Shown: positions 24,344 through 32,288, counted from the first letter of the stretch. The stretch is DNA of 37,948 nt from Pseudomonadota bacterium (GCA_023428785.1 JAEYWU010000110.1:1-37948); one strand, 5' to 3'. A program made the numbers and translations. The notes: generated by a model from the sequence alone, not told the origin.

Positions 24344-24968
24344 ATTGGCTGGCCCACAGGATGCGGCCCATCCACGAGACGTCCTTCAGCTCGACGGTGC
24401 GGTCGCGGAACTCGGGGTTCAGGGACTTCAGTTCCAGACGCGTCGCCGTGCGGCGCTGAAGCTCCTTGGCCAGTACCTCGCCCTCGACAGTTCGCACCAC
24501 CACCCGGTCGCCGCGCCGGTATTCGGTGACCGAGCGATCGACCACCAACCGGTCGCCGGCCCGATAGGCGGGCAGCATCGACTCGCCCGCGACCTCCAGG
24601 GCGAACAGCCCCTCTGCCTCGCGGCCCGGGAAGGCCATCCGGTCCCAGCCCTGGCCGGCGGGCAGACCCTGATCGTCAAAGAAGCCGTCGTCCCCGGCCT
24701 GGGCGAACCCCAGCAACGGCACCGTCGGCTCTGCGCCTGCGTCTTCGGCCAGCTGGGCGAACTCGGCCAGGCTGACGCCGCAGACGGTCAGGACCTTGGT
24801 CAGGCTTTCCGTCGAGGGCCAGCGCGGGCGATCCCCCGACAACCGCTTGGAAGGATTGAAGCTGGTGGGGTCCAGATCAGCGCGACGCGCCAGGGCCGAG
24901 GCCGAGCAGCCCTGGCGACGGGCCAGCCGATCAATACCGTTCCAGATCTGGGCGTGGGTCAGGGGCAA
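24342..24968 (-). CDS. XRE/S24-family transcriptional regulator (CI/LexA-like peptidase fold)
   Basis: The N-terminal half (about residues 5-75) is a helix-turn-helix region (CSASALARRADLDPTSFNPS, then STESLTKVLTVCGVSLAEFA). The C-terminal half is a peptidase S24 domain: LEVAGESMLPAYRAGDRLVV carries the catalytic Ser, and EGEVLAKELQRRT the catalytic Lys. An Ala-Gly pair (FAQAGDDGFF) could be a self-cleavage site, but this is inference. No prophage surrounds it, so it looks like a chromosomal regulator of the kind annotated as 'helix-turn-helix transcriptional regulator'. The start is TTG 24968; an in-frame stop excludes a canonical upstream start. Confidence 0.85.
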   Translation of the reverse strand: MPLTHAQIWNGIDRLARRQGCSASALARRADLDPTSFNPSKRLSGDRPRWPSTESLTKVLTVCGVSLAEFAQLAEDAGAEPTVPLLGFAQAGDDGFFDDQGLPAGQGWDRMAFPGREAEGLFALEVAGESMLPAYRAGDRLVVDRSVTEYRRGDRVVVRTVEGEVLAKELQRRTATRLELKSLNPEFRDRTVELKDVSWMGRILWASQ

Positions 24969-24995
24969 TTCGGACGTCTCGATTCGCCCGATAGG

Positions 24996-25022
24996 AATAT
25001 ACGCCTAGAGGCCCGCTAACAA
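24996..25022 (-). promoter_or_regulatory. Possible promoter of the S24 regulator
   Basis: On the minus strand TTGTTA (25022-25017) and TATATT (25001-24996) are spaced 15 bases apart, upstream of the TTG start. The -10 is a good match and the spacing short. The -35 box overlaps the end of the membrane-protein gene. A repressor site here is possible but no clear operator palindrome is visible. Confidence 0.4.
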
Positions 25023-25024
25023 GC

Positions 25025-25468
25025 CTAGACCAGATCGCCGTCGCGCGGCTTGATCGCTTCCCGCGTCTGCCAGGCCCAGAATGTCCCGACCGCCAAGCAG
25101 ATCAGCACCCCATAGGTGCCGACCGTCTGGGCGCTGATGTAGGCGATCGCGCGGATCCTGAGGTCTATCAGGGTCACGATATAGACCATGATGGTAATGG
25201 CCTGGAATCCGGCGGCCCAGATCGGCCAGGTCCGGTCGGTCTTCCACCCCAGGCCCAGAAAGACGGCGAAGAGGCAGACCTCGACGCCCATCATCACGAT
25301 GGTGCCGACGCCCAAATCCGTTTCACGGTGAATAGCCAGGGTCGCCAGCCAGGCGATGACAAGGGCGCCGGCGGCCAGACGTTCTGGACGGTCGCCCTTG
25401 GCGAGGGCGAAGGCGCACACGCCCAGCCAAAGGATCGCACCGATCTGGCTGTAGAGGGTGTCCAGCAA
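25025..25468 (-). CDS. Hypothetical five-helix membrane protein
   Basis: I do not recognise a family. The 147 residues contain five hydrophobic segments, at about 6-23, 30-47, 53-74, 80-102 and 108-134 (for example ILWLGVCAFALAK and AYISAQTVGTYGVLICLAVG), with short charged loops and a charged C-terminus (REAIKPRDGDLV). The start is uncertain. TTG 25468 lies in the T run of a strong terminator, CTG 25465 is the next codon, and no ribosome binding site is present. There is no Met before residue 59. The S24 regulator gene lies 56 bases downstream on the same strand. Confidence 0.6.
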   Translation of the reverse strand: MLDTLYSQIGAILWLGVCAFALAKGDRPERLAAGALVIAWLATLAIHRETDLGVGTIVMMGVEVCLFAVFLGLGWKTDRTWPIWAAGFQAITIMVYIVTLIDLRIRAIAYISAQTVGTYGVLICLAVGTFWAWQTREAIKPRDGDLV

Positions 25469-25502
25469 AAGAAATCGCCCCTGCGAGAAATCGCAGGGGC
25501 GA
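25467..25502 (-). terminator. Strong intrinsic terminator after the first GPVDKP gene
   Basis: On the minus strand TCGCCCCTGCGA (25502-25491) pairs perfectly with TCGCAGGGGCGA (25486-25475) around TTTC and is followed by TTTCTTTT. It lies about 50 bases after the stop at 25552. It directly abuts the start of the membrane-protein gene, which must therefore use its own start of transcription or read-through. Confidence 0.88.
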
Positions 25503-25551
25503 CTATGTCAGAGTCGCAGGCGCCCGATAAGACACCTGTTGTTGAGTTTGC

Positions 25552-25932
25552 TCAGGCGCCCGCGATGCGCAGGCGGCGAGCGTTCGAGACGTTGTTGCGA
25601 TCGCGGCCGCAGCCTTCTTCGTGGACTGGGCAGTCCTCGGCCGGCTTGTCGACCGGGCCGGTCGCGACGTGGCCGAGGCCGACGAGGCGCTGGACCTTCG
25701 AGAGGTCGGCGTGGGCCGCGACGACGGCGTTGCGCGCGGTCGCCATGGCGGCAACGGCTTCCATCATCTTGGACTGGGCTTCGGCGCCTACCACGGCGGA
25801 CAGGTTCACGTCACGGCGGCTCTGGATCAGAGTCGCAATGAAATCCGTGGATTGCGCGATCGCATCATCGATCGAGCGCTCCGTCGCGTACAGGTCGTCA
25901 ACGACGGTACGCATCACTTCAAGCTTGTCCAT
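25552..25932 (-). CDS. Hypothetical helical protein, GPVDKP paralog 1
   Basis: I do not recognise a named family. The 126 residues are almost wholly helical up to residue 85 (TERSIDDAIAQSTDFIATLI, ATARNAVVAAHADLSKVQRL). They align end to end with the protein at 26031-26378, sharing LSAVxG, ARxxxVxxH and the motif VATGPVDKPxED (residues 89-100 here). After the motif this copy alone carries Cys101, His104 and Cys108 (CPVHEEGC) and a basic tail. A metal or redox role for these is speculation. ATG 25932 is used, though its ribosome binding site is weak. A strong terminator follows. Confidence 0.75.
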   Translation of the reverse strand: MDKLEVMRTVVDDLYATERSIDDAIAQSTDFIATLIQSRRDVNLSAVVGAEAQSKMMEAVAAMATARNAVVAAHADLSKVQRLVGLGHVATGPVDKPAEDCPVHEEGCGRDRNNVSNARRLRIAGA

Positions 25933-25984
25933 TTATGGGCCCCATTCACCAAGCGGTAAACGGAACCTTAACACACGTGAGAGG

Positions 25985-26020
25985 GGAGCGAAAGCGGTGT
26001 TTTTCACCCACCTTCGCTCC
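25985..26020. repeat. Hairpin between the two GPVDKP genes
   Basis: GGAGCGAA (25985-25992) and TTCGCTCC (26013-26020) form a perfect 8-bp stem, and GGTG/CACC can pair inside. There is no T run on either side, so it is a weak terminator or a structured leader for the gene starting at 25932. Confidence 0.45.
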
Positions 26021-26030
26021 AAGGCTGTAT

Positions 26031-26378
26031 TCAGCTGGCCACACGCTCCAAGGTGACGCCGCCGGTGCGCGGCGGCCCATCGTCTTCTTCCGGCTTGTCG
26101 ACCGGTCCGGTCGCCACCGGCGAACCCAACGCCCGGTTCAGCGCCTCGAGCCGCCGGTGCGTCTCGACCAGTCGCCCGCGCGCCTGGGCCGCCAGGGCCA
26201 GGGTTTCGGTCGCGCCCTCGAACACGCGCTGGCCGGTCACTGCCGACAACTCCGCCCTCAGACGCGCACCCGGAAGCAGAGCCGCCAGCCCCGCGATTTC
26301 GGCCATCGCCTGATCCAGGGCCGCCTCCGCCCTTTCGAGCGCCACAGCCACCTGTCTGCCCGCCATTGCCTTCGCCAT
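26031..26378 (-). CDS. Hypothetical helical protein, GPVDKP paralog 2
   Basis: AGGAGG (26391-26386) 7 bases upstream fixes the start at ATG 26378; a longer frame from 26432 is not needed. The 115-residue protein is Ala/Glu/Arg-rich and helical (AVALERAEAALDQAMAEIAG, LALAAQARGRLVETHRRLEA). VATGPVDKPEEDD lies at residues 88-100. It is a paralog of the product at 25552-25932 but lacks the Cys/His cluster. Its size and amphipathic helices would suit a small coat or scaffold protein such as a phasin, but no phasin signature is evident, so this is only a guess. A 16-bp palindrome lies upstream. Confidence 0.78.
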   Translation of the reverse strand: MAKAMAGRQVAVALERAEAALDQAMAEIAGLAALLPGARLRAELSAVTGQRVFEGATETLALAAQARGRLVETHRRLEALNRALGSPVATGPVDKPEEDDGPPRTGGVTLERVAS

Positions 26379-26418
26379 AGGTCGTCCTCCTTGCTGATGC
26401 GCAAGCGATACCACCTTT

Positions 26419-26434
26419 AGTTGCAATTGCAACT
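26419..26434. promoter_or_regulatory. 16-bp perfect palindrome, candidate operator
   Basis: AGTTGCAATTGCAACT is a perfect inverted repeat built on two TTGCAA units. It lies 41 bases upstream of ATG 26378 and just after the thioesterase stop (26441). One TTGCAA could serve as a -35 box, with a weak TATCGC 16 bases on. A dimeric repressor site is the natural reading. TGCA-centred sites are reported for the polyhydroxybutyrate regulator PhaR in some alphaproteobacteria; a link here is speculative. Confidence 0.55.
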
Positions 26435-26440
26435 TCTGAT

Positions 26441-26839
26441 TTAGTCGTGCGCGAGCAGGAAGTGCGCGGTCATCTCGGCGGTCGGCGCCTCAATATCGTC
26501 CTGCCAGGCCAGGACGTGAACATAGGCGATGCGGCGGCCGACCTTGCGGATCTCGGCGCGCGCCCAGACGTCCACTGGCTTGCCCGACCTCAGATAGGCC
26601 ACAGACACGTCAATCGGCTTGGCCCGGCCGACCCGCGTCGCCAGAACGGCCACGGCGCTCAGCTCCATGAAGCCGGCGATCGATCCGCCGTGCAGCGCTG
26701 GCAGCATCGGATTGCCGACCAGCTTCTGGGAGAAGCGCATGACCGTATCGGCGGCCTCGCCCTCTGGCGCAGCCTCGACGCCGAGAAATCCGGAATAGGG
26801 AATGGCAGACAGAACCTCGGCCAGGGACGGACCGCTCAT
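26441..26839 (-). CDS. PaaI-family (hotdog-fold) thioesterase
   Basis: This 132-residue protein has the PaaI/4HBT pattern: MRFSQKLVGNPMLPALHGGS, IAGFMELSAVAVLATRV, then KPIDVSVAYLRSGKP. LHGGSIAGFMELSA is the usual active-site helix start, with Glu in the helix. Such enzymes hydrolyse acyl-CoA thioesters; the substrate is unknown. The ATG overlaps the stop of a second thioesterase (ATGA), so the pair is probably co-expressed and may form mixed hotdog oligomers. Confidence 0.85.
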   Translation of the reverse strand: MSGPSLAEVLSAIPYSGFLGVEAAPEGEAADTVMRFSQKLVGNPMLPALHGGSIAGFMELSAVAVLATRVGRAKPIDVSVAYLRSGKPVDVWARAEIRKVGRRIAYVHVLAWQDDIEAPTAEMTAHFLLAHD

Positions 26840-27303
26840 GGCTCAACTCCCTTCAGATTGGCTCCGGCCTTTCGTCCGCCGTCCGAGTTCAACATGAAGG
26901 CGGCCTGGACCGCCGCGACCGGATCGTTCGCATCCCCGTCATGAGCTACGCCGCGCACGAAGGCGACCGAGCGCGTCATGCGAAAGACCGAGGCGTGGGC
27001 GAAGATCTTTCGGCCCTTCACGGCGGCCCGCAGATAGTCGATGCGCATGTCCAGTGTCGCGATCGGCTGGAAGGCGTCCATGGCAGTCCAAACCGCCATG
27101 CCGCAGGTATGGTCCAGCAGGGCGCTGATCACCCCGCCGGCCAGCACGCCGGAATCCGGATCGCCGACCAAATTCTCGCGCCAGTCGAGCGACAGGGTGA
27201 CCCCGTCGTCCGCCAGGCCTTCAAGGCCGAAACCCAAGGCCGCCGGATGCGGAGGCGCGGTCACCAGTTGCTGAAGGATGGCGCGAAGCGCGGGAGAAGC
27301 CAT
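26836..27303 (-). CDS. PaaI-family (hotdog-fold) thioesterase
   Basis: The start is set at ATG 27303 (MASPALRAILQQLVTAPPHP), which gives 155 residues. The frame is open to TTG 27441, but that extension is unlike the family and has no ribosome binding site. Motifs are LDWRENLVGDPDSGVLAGGV, ISALLDHTCGMAVW (active-site helix with Asp in place of Glu) and IATLDMRIDYLRAA. Product and substrate class match the downstream partner, which overlaps it by four bases. The two are diverged copies; acyl-CoA thioesters are the likely substrates. Confidence 0.82.
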   Translation of the reverse strand: MASPALRAILQQLVTAPPHPAALGFGLEGLADDGVTLSLDWRENLVGDPDSGVLAGGVISALLDHTCGMAVWTAMDAFQPIATLDMRIDYLRAAVKGRKIFAHASVFRMTRSVAFVRGVAHDGDANDPVAAVQAAFMLNSDGGRKAGANLKGVEP

Positions 27304-27477
27304 GTCCGGCGATATCGCGCCAGACCCTCCGCGCCAAGCCTTTCGAAGGGCGCGCGTGGCGCAGAAACAGGCCAGACCTTTCTGACCCGATCCGGCCACA
27401 TCGTGCACAAGGTTCAGGCCGCCGGGATCATCGTCGGACAAGGGAACGACCGCGCGCCTTTCGCCCTATAGTGGGGC

Positions 27478-28491
27478 ATGCGTCCCGAGCAGCTGCTCCA
27501 CCCCCGGCCTGAGGGCCTTTACTGCCCGCCCGGCGATTTTTTCATCGATCCGGTGCGCCCGGTCGATCGCGCGGTGATCACCCACGGCCACGCCGACCAT
27601 GCGCGCGCCGGCCACGGCGTTGTGGTGGCCACGCCCCAGACCCTGGACATCATGCGTGAGCGCTATGGCGAGGATTTCGCCGCCCGCACCGAGGCCCCGG
27701 CCTACGGCGAGACCGTGACGCGCGACGGCGTGCGCCTGTCGCTGGCGCCGGCCGGCCACGTGCTGGGCTCGGCCCAGGCGATCATCGACCACGGCGGCCT
27801 GAAGATGGTGGTCTCCGGCGACTACAAGCGCAGGCCCGACGAGACCTGTGCGCCTTTCGAGCCGACGCCATGCGACGTCTTCATCTCCGAGGCCACCTTC
27901 GGCCTGCCGGTGTTTCGCCATCCGGATGACCTGGGCGAGGTGCAGCGCCTGCTGCGCTCCCTGGGGCAGTTCCCTCACCGCACCCACCTGGTCGGCGCCT
28001 ACGCCCTGGGCAAGGCCCAGAGGCTGATCCGTCTGTTGCGTCGGGCCGGCCATGAGCGGACCATCTATGTGCATGGCGCGCTGGACCGGTTGAACCGGCT
28101 GTACGAACGGTGGGGCGTGGACCTGGGCCCGCTTGAGCCCGTTCCGGCCGAGCCGAAGGCCAATGCCCTGCCGGGCGAGATCGTTATCGCCCCGCCATCG
28201 GCGATAGCGGACCGCTGGTCACGCCGCTTCGCCGAGCCCCTGCCCGCCTTCGCGTCCGGCTGGATGAGCGTGCGGGCCCGCGCCCGTCAGCGGGGCGTGG
28301 AACTGCCGCTGATCATCTCCGACCATGCGGACTGGGATGAGCTGACCACGACTATCGCCGAGGTCGCCCGCGAGGAGGTCTGGATCACCCACGGCCGCGA
28401 GGAAGGCTTGCTGCGCTGGGCCGAGCTGAAGGGCCTCAAGGCCCGGGCCCTGGCCCTGGTCGGCTATGAGGATGAGGACGAGGACGGCTGA
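27478..28491 (+). CDS. Ligase-associated DNA exonuclease (metallo-beta-lactamase fold)
   Basis: The 337-residue protein has the MBL signature THGHADHAR (His36, His38, Asp40, His41), SLAPAGHVLGSAQAII, VVSGDYKRRPDETCAPFEP and a late SDHADWDELTTTI. These match the bacterial 'ligase-associated exonuclease' (Exo) group of the beta-CASP/CPSF-like family. Its usual partners are an ATP-dependent DNA ligase, an Lhr-like helicase and a phosphoesterase, thought to act together in repair. None is within this window, so here it is separated from that cluster at least on the visible side. The acidic tail EDEDEDG is notable. ATG 27478 is the family start. Confidence 0.88.
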   Translation: MRPEQLLHPRPEGLYCPPGDFFIDPVRPVDRAVITHGHADHARAGHGVVVATPQTLDIMRERYGEDFAARTEAPAYGETVTRDGVRLSLAPAGHVLGSAQAIIDHGGLKMVVSGDYKRRPDETCAPFEPTPCDVFISEATFGLPVFRHPDDLGEVQRLLRSLGQFPHRTHLVGAYALGKAQRLIRLLRRAGHERTIYVHGALDRLNRLYERWGVDLGPLEPVPAEPKANALPGEIVIAPPSAIADRWSRRFAEPLPAFASGWMSVRARARQRGVELPLIISDHADWDELTTTIAEVAREEVWITHGREEGLLRWAELKGLKARALALVGYEDEDEDG

Positions 28492-28555
28492 TCCCGCCCC
28501 CGCCGAAAGGCAGGGACGGGACCGCCCGGGATCGGCGCCTGGCCGGGGGGCGTGC

Positions 28556-30229
28556 CTAGCGCACAATCCTGAGGTTGTTGATCCTGCCCACGATCTGGTC
28601 GAAGGCGGCCGAAATGCCACCGGCGCTAGTGACGTTGTAGAACTGGTCGTCCGAACCCGCGCAGTCCCTCAACAGCCGCTGGCTGTTGTTGCTGACCTGG
28701 ACGCCCACTGTGTAGATGACGATGCTTTCGTTGCGCATGTTGGCGCACAGTTCCAGCAGACGCTCGTCCATGCGGTCCTGACGGCGCTGGGCGGACGACG
28801 CCACATCCATGTCGGTTCCCAGACGACCCTGCCAGATGAGGCCGACGCCGGAGTAGGCCGAGTTGTCCGGATTACTGGCGGTGGAGTTGACGTTGTCGCC
28901 ATCGGTCAGCAGCACGACGATCTTTTGGACGTCCTCCGTGCCATAGGCGACGCCGTCGGCGAAAGGCGCGCGCGGCGAGAGCGTGTGCCAGCCCCACATC
29001 AGCCCCATCGGGACATTGGTGTTCCCGGTCGCCACCATGTCGTTGATGCTGTCGACCACCCCGTCGAAGTCATCGGTCAGGCGCACAACCGGCTCCAGAT
29101 CACATCCCTGGTTGGGGCCCAGGTTCGTGCCGATGCCCGAACGCAGGTAGGTCCGCTGGTACTTGCCCGTGTCCTTCAGAAGCGCCGTCCATGCGGCCAA
29201 CTGGGTGTTGTTGTTCAGTTGGCCCGACAGGTTGTTGACGATCCCGCTGACGATAGAGGACGGCTCGTTGAGGTAGTCGTTGTAGCGTGTGTAATTCCGC
29301 CAGCCGCTGTCATTGGGGAAGATGTCCGCGCGCGGCGTATCCGGCGAGAAATAGGGCACGAACATCGTCGACTGGCTGCCGCTGGACGGCGCGGTGTCGC
29401 GCACATCGTACGGATAGGGCCGGCTCTCCACGCATCCGCCCCAGCCAATACGTAGGGTATCCAGCAGCTGGAACCGATCCACTCCGGACGAGAACAGGCC
29501 GGTGGCTCCGGTCGAGCCGGTATGGCTGGTGGAGCGGCTCAGCCAGCCCAGCGCCGACGCGCTGGTGCGATTGTTCTGGGTACCGAAGCCGGAATGCACT
29601 CTCACGGTCTGGGAGAAGGGCACCAGAGAAATCCGCACGGGATCGGCCTCGGTGCTGTTCGCCGCGGCGTCTTCGAGCGTTCTGACCAGGTCTTCGGCAG
29701 CATCCTGCGCGGCGGCGAGCTTGCCGCCCGACCCCATGGAACCGGTATTGTCGATCACCAGCGCCACTTCCAGGCGCATGCTGGTGGAGCGGTTCACCAG
29801 GCTGTCGACATTGACGTCGAGTTCGTCGCCCAGAAAGGCGCCAGCGACCAGGGTGTCGACCGACACCCGCGCATAGGACACCACCGACCCATCTTCGTTC
29901 AGATCGAAGTTGGTCGAGTTCACCTGCTCGTTCAGGCTGACGTACGGAAACTGAGCCAGGTTGGCGCGCAGCACGCGCAGACCCACCGCCCGAACGCCGG
30001 CGTCGGTCGTCTCGCCCGAGCGCGCCGCGGCGAGGGTCGCGGCGTCGAGGGCGTCCTGCAGGGACTGGCGCACCGAGGAGGCCCGGTGAATGTCCAGGCC
30101 GCAGACCGCCATCATCGTCAGGGGCGGCATGGCGAGCGCGAACATCATCGCGACGCCGCCGTCGCGGGCTTGCCACAGCCGCTTGCCAAACGAATTCAGC
30201 GCCTTGCCGATATTTCCGATGCTGTGCAT
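28556..30229 (-). CDS. TadG-like pilus-assembly/VWA-domain protein
   Basis: The 557-residue protein opens with a TadE/TadG-type N-terminal segment: a positively charged stretch, then a transmembrane helix GGVAMMFALAMPPLTMMAVCG (about residues 24-44), and LDIHRASSVRQSLQDALDAA. A von Willebrand A domain begins at VALVIDNTGSMGSGGK (MIDAS D160-x-T-x-S) and ends with VVLLTDGDN, IVIYTVGVQV and SAAFDQIVGRINNLRIVR. A Ser/Thr/Asn-rich insert (about 205-330) interrupts it. TadG-like proteins belong to Flp pilus systems, but no other tad gene is visible, so it may act alone in surface adhesion. ATG 30229 is used. Confidence 0.85.
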   Translation of the reverse strand: MHSIGNIGKALNSFGKRLWQARDGGVAMMFALAMPPLTMMAVCGLDIHRASSVRQSLQDALDAATLAAARSGETTDAGVRAVGLRVLRANLAQFPYVSLNEQVNSTNFDLNEDGSVVSYARVSVDTLVAGAFLGDELDVNVDSLVNRSTSMRLEVALVIDNTGSMGSGGKLAAAQDAAEDLVRTLEDAAANSTEADPVRISLVPFSQTVRVHSGFGTQNNRTSASALGWLSRSTSHTGSTGATGLFSSGVDRFQLLDTLRIGWGGCVESRPYPYDVRDTAPSSGSQSTMFVPYFSPDTPRADIFPNDSGWRNYTRYNDYLNEPSSIVSGIVNNLSGQLNNNTQLAAWTALLKDTGKYQRTYLRSGIGTNLGPNQGCDLEPVVRLTDDFDGVVDSINDMVATGNTNVPMGLMWGWHTLSPRAPFADGVAYGTEDVQKIVVLLTDGDNVNSTASNPDNSAYSGVGLIWQGRLGTDMDVASSAQRRQDRMDERLLELCANMRNESIVIYTVGVQVSNNSQRLLRDCAGSDDQFYNVTSAGGISAAFDQIVGRINNLRIVR

Positions 30230-30352
30230 CGCCCACCCTGTCCTGATTGGCCACGCACGACGCGCGGCCCGGGCCGATAGACCCGTTCAGGCTCAAGGAT
30301 AGGCGGGCCCGGTAAACGAACCCCGATCAGCGAGGGTTAACGCAGACCCGCG

Positions 30353-32206
30353 TTACTCCCAGCCGCAGTCCCGGCCTCGGTTCTGTTCGGTCAGCCAGAC
30401 GTCCAGCGGGGCGAAATACTCCGCGACCGCCGAGGCGTCCGTGCGGCTTTCACCCGTGAAGGCGGCCAGGGCCTCCGGCCACGGGCGGGACTGGCCCATC
30501 TCCATCATGGCGTTGAAGCGGGAGCCGACCTCCTCGTTGCCGTACACGGAGCAGCGGTGCAGCGGCCCGGTCCAGCCGGCCATGTCGCAGGCCGCCCGGT
30601 GGAACTGGAACTGGTAGATGTGGGCCAGGAAGTAGCGGGTGTAGGGCACGTTGCCGGGCACGTGATACTTGGCGCCCGGATCGAAGGCGTTGTCAGGACG
30701 CGCGCCGCCAGGAGGCACCAGGCCCTGGTAGTGCAGCATGTCCTCAGTCCAGGCCGCATTGTATTCGGCCGGCGTCGTCTCGCCCGACAGCACGTCCCAG
30801 CGCCAGCGGTCGACCATCAGGCCGAACGGCAGGAAGGCGATCTTGTCCAGCGCCATGCGCAGCAGGAACGGAATGTCCTCGTCCGTGCCCGGCACGGTGT
30901 CCAGCAGACCGATCTGGTTCAGGTACTCCGGCGTCGCCGCCGACAGGGCCGCGAAGTCGCCGATGGCCTCGTGGAAGCCGTCGTTGGCGCCGTTGCGGAA
31001 CAGGAAGGGCTGCTCGTTGTAGGCCCGCTGATAATAGTTGTGGCCCAGTTCGTGGTGCGCGGTCTGGAAGTCCTCGGCGTTCACGCGGGTGCACATCTTG
31101 ATGCGTAGGTCGTCGACATTGTCGATGTCCCAGGCCGAGGCGTGGCAGACGACCTCTCGGCCTTCCGGACGCACGATCTGGGAGCGCTCCCAGAAGGTCT
31201 CCGGCAGCGGGTCCAGTCCGACCGAGGTGTAGAACTGTTCGGACGTCCGGATGATCTGCTCGGGCGTATAATCGTGCTCTTCCAAGATCTCGGTCAGGTC
31301 GACGCTGGATTCCGGCATGTTGGTCGGGGCGACCACGTCATAGATGTTGCCCCACTGCTGGGACCACATATTGCCCAGCAGGTCCGCGCGGATCGGGCCG
31401 GTCTCCGGCTGGACCGCATCGCCATAGCGCTCGTTCAGGCGCGCGCGGACATAGCAGTGCAGGTTTTCATAGAAGGGCCGGACCTGGTTCCACAGGCGGT
31501 CCGTCTCGGCGGCGAACTCGTCGGCCGACATGTCGTAGCCCGAGCGCCACATGGCCCCGGCGTCGGCGTAGCCCAGCTCGCCGGCGCCCTCATTGATGAT
31601 CTCGACCATGCGGGCGTAGTCGGTCGCCATGCCTTGGGCCGAGATGGTGCGCCAACCGTTGTAGACCGCCGCCGTCACCTCAGGATCGCGCGACTCGGCG
31701 ATGAGGGCCGACGCGTCGTCCAGGTTCATCTCCTCGCCGTTGTAGTCGAACCGGCCGGTGGCGTAGGTCGAGTCCATCCGGGTCAGGATCTGGGCCAGTT
31801 CGTCGGCGGCGCCCGGACGGTTCGGCGCCGGGGCCACCAGCCCCTGGCGCAACAGGTTCAGCTTGCGGCGGGTGTCGGGATCGGCGTCCACGTCATTGAA
31901 GCGAGCCGCCTCATTGGCCAGCTCGACGCCCAGCTCGGTGTATTCAGCGTTGGCGCGGGCCTCCAGCCACATGGTGTCGAAGGTGATGTAGGTGTTGCGC
32001 ACCCACGAGACGCGGCCGGCGTATTCGCTCATCTCCATCAGACGGCGCTCGGCGTCCTCGACGAAGGCGCGGGCGCCTTCGGGGGTGGCCGGGAACTGTT
32101 CGGCCTGGGCCGAGGCCGGCGTGGCGGCGCCCTCGGCCGACGGCGCCATGGTCGCGCAGCCGCTCAGCAGAACGACGGCCGAAACAGACATCAGAAGACG
32201 CTTCAT
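30353..32206 (-). CDS. M2 family peptidyl-dipeptidase (ACE-like) lipoprotein
   Basis: A strong GGGAGGAG precedes ATG 32206. The signal peptide ends in lipobox LSGC (Cys17), followed by an Ala/Ser/Pro-rich tether. The rest is an M2 metalloprotease homologous to animal angiotensin-converting enzyme: zinc site TAHHELGHNYY (His385, Glu386, His389) with the third ligand in GFHEAIGD (Glu413). It also has NMWSQQWGNIYD and FHRAACDMAGWTGPLHRCSVYG. Such enzymes remove dipeptides from C-termini of peptides. Its lipid anchor suggests envelope or periplasmic peptide use. The length (617) is near that of one ACE domain. It looks monocistronic; 30230-30352 holds no gene. Confidence 0.92.
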   Translation of the reverse strand: MKRLLMSVSAVVLLSGCATMAPSAEGAATPASAQAEQFPATPEGARAFVEDAERRLMEMSEYAGRVSWVRNTYITFDTMWLEARANAEYTELGVELANEAARFNDVDADPDTRRKLNLLRQGLVAPAPNRPGAADELAQILTRMDSTYATGRFDYNGEEMNLDDASALIAESRDPEVTAAVYNGWRTISAQGMATDYARMVEIINEGAGELGYADAGAMWRSGYDMSADEFAAETDRLWNQVRPFYENLHCYVRARLNERYGDAVQPETGPIRADLLGNMWSQQWGNIYDVVAPTNMPESSVDLTEILEEHDYTPEQIIRTSEQFYTSVGLDPLPETFWERSQIVRPEGREVVCHASAWDIDNVDDLRIKMCTRVNAEDFQTAHHELGHNYYQRAYNEQPFLFRNGANDGFHEAIGDFAALSAATPEYLNQIGLLDTVPGTDEDIPFLLRMALDKIAFLPFGLMVDRWRWDVLSGETTPAEYNAAWTEDMLHYQGLVPPGGARPDNAFDPGAKYHVPGNVPYTRYFLAHIYQFQFHRAACDMAGWTGPLHRCSVYGNEEVGSRFNAMMEMGQSRPWPEALAAFTGESRTDASAVAEYFAPLDVWLTEQNRGRDCGWE

Positions 32207-32288
32207 TGGGTTCTCCTCCCACGGACGCGCCCACCCCTGAAGGGCCGTCCCAAATCGGCGCGCAAGGGACTACCCCGGGCGCCTCCCG

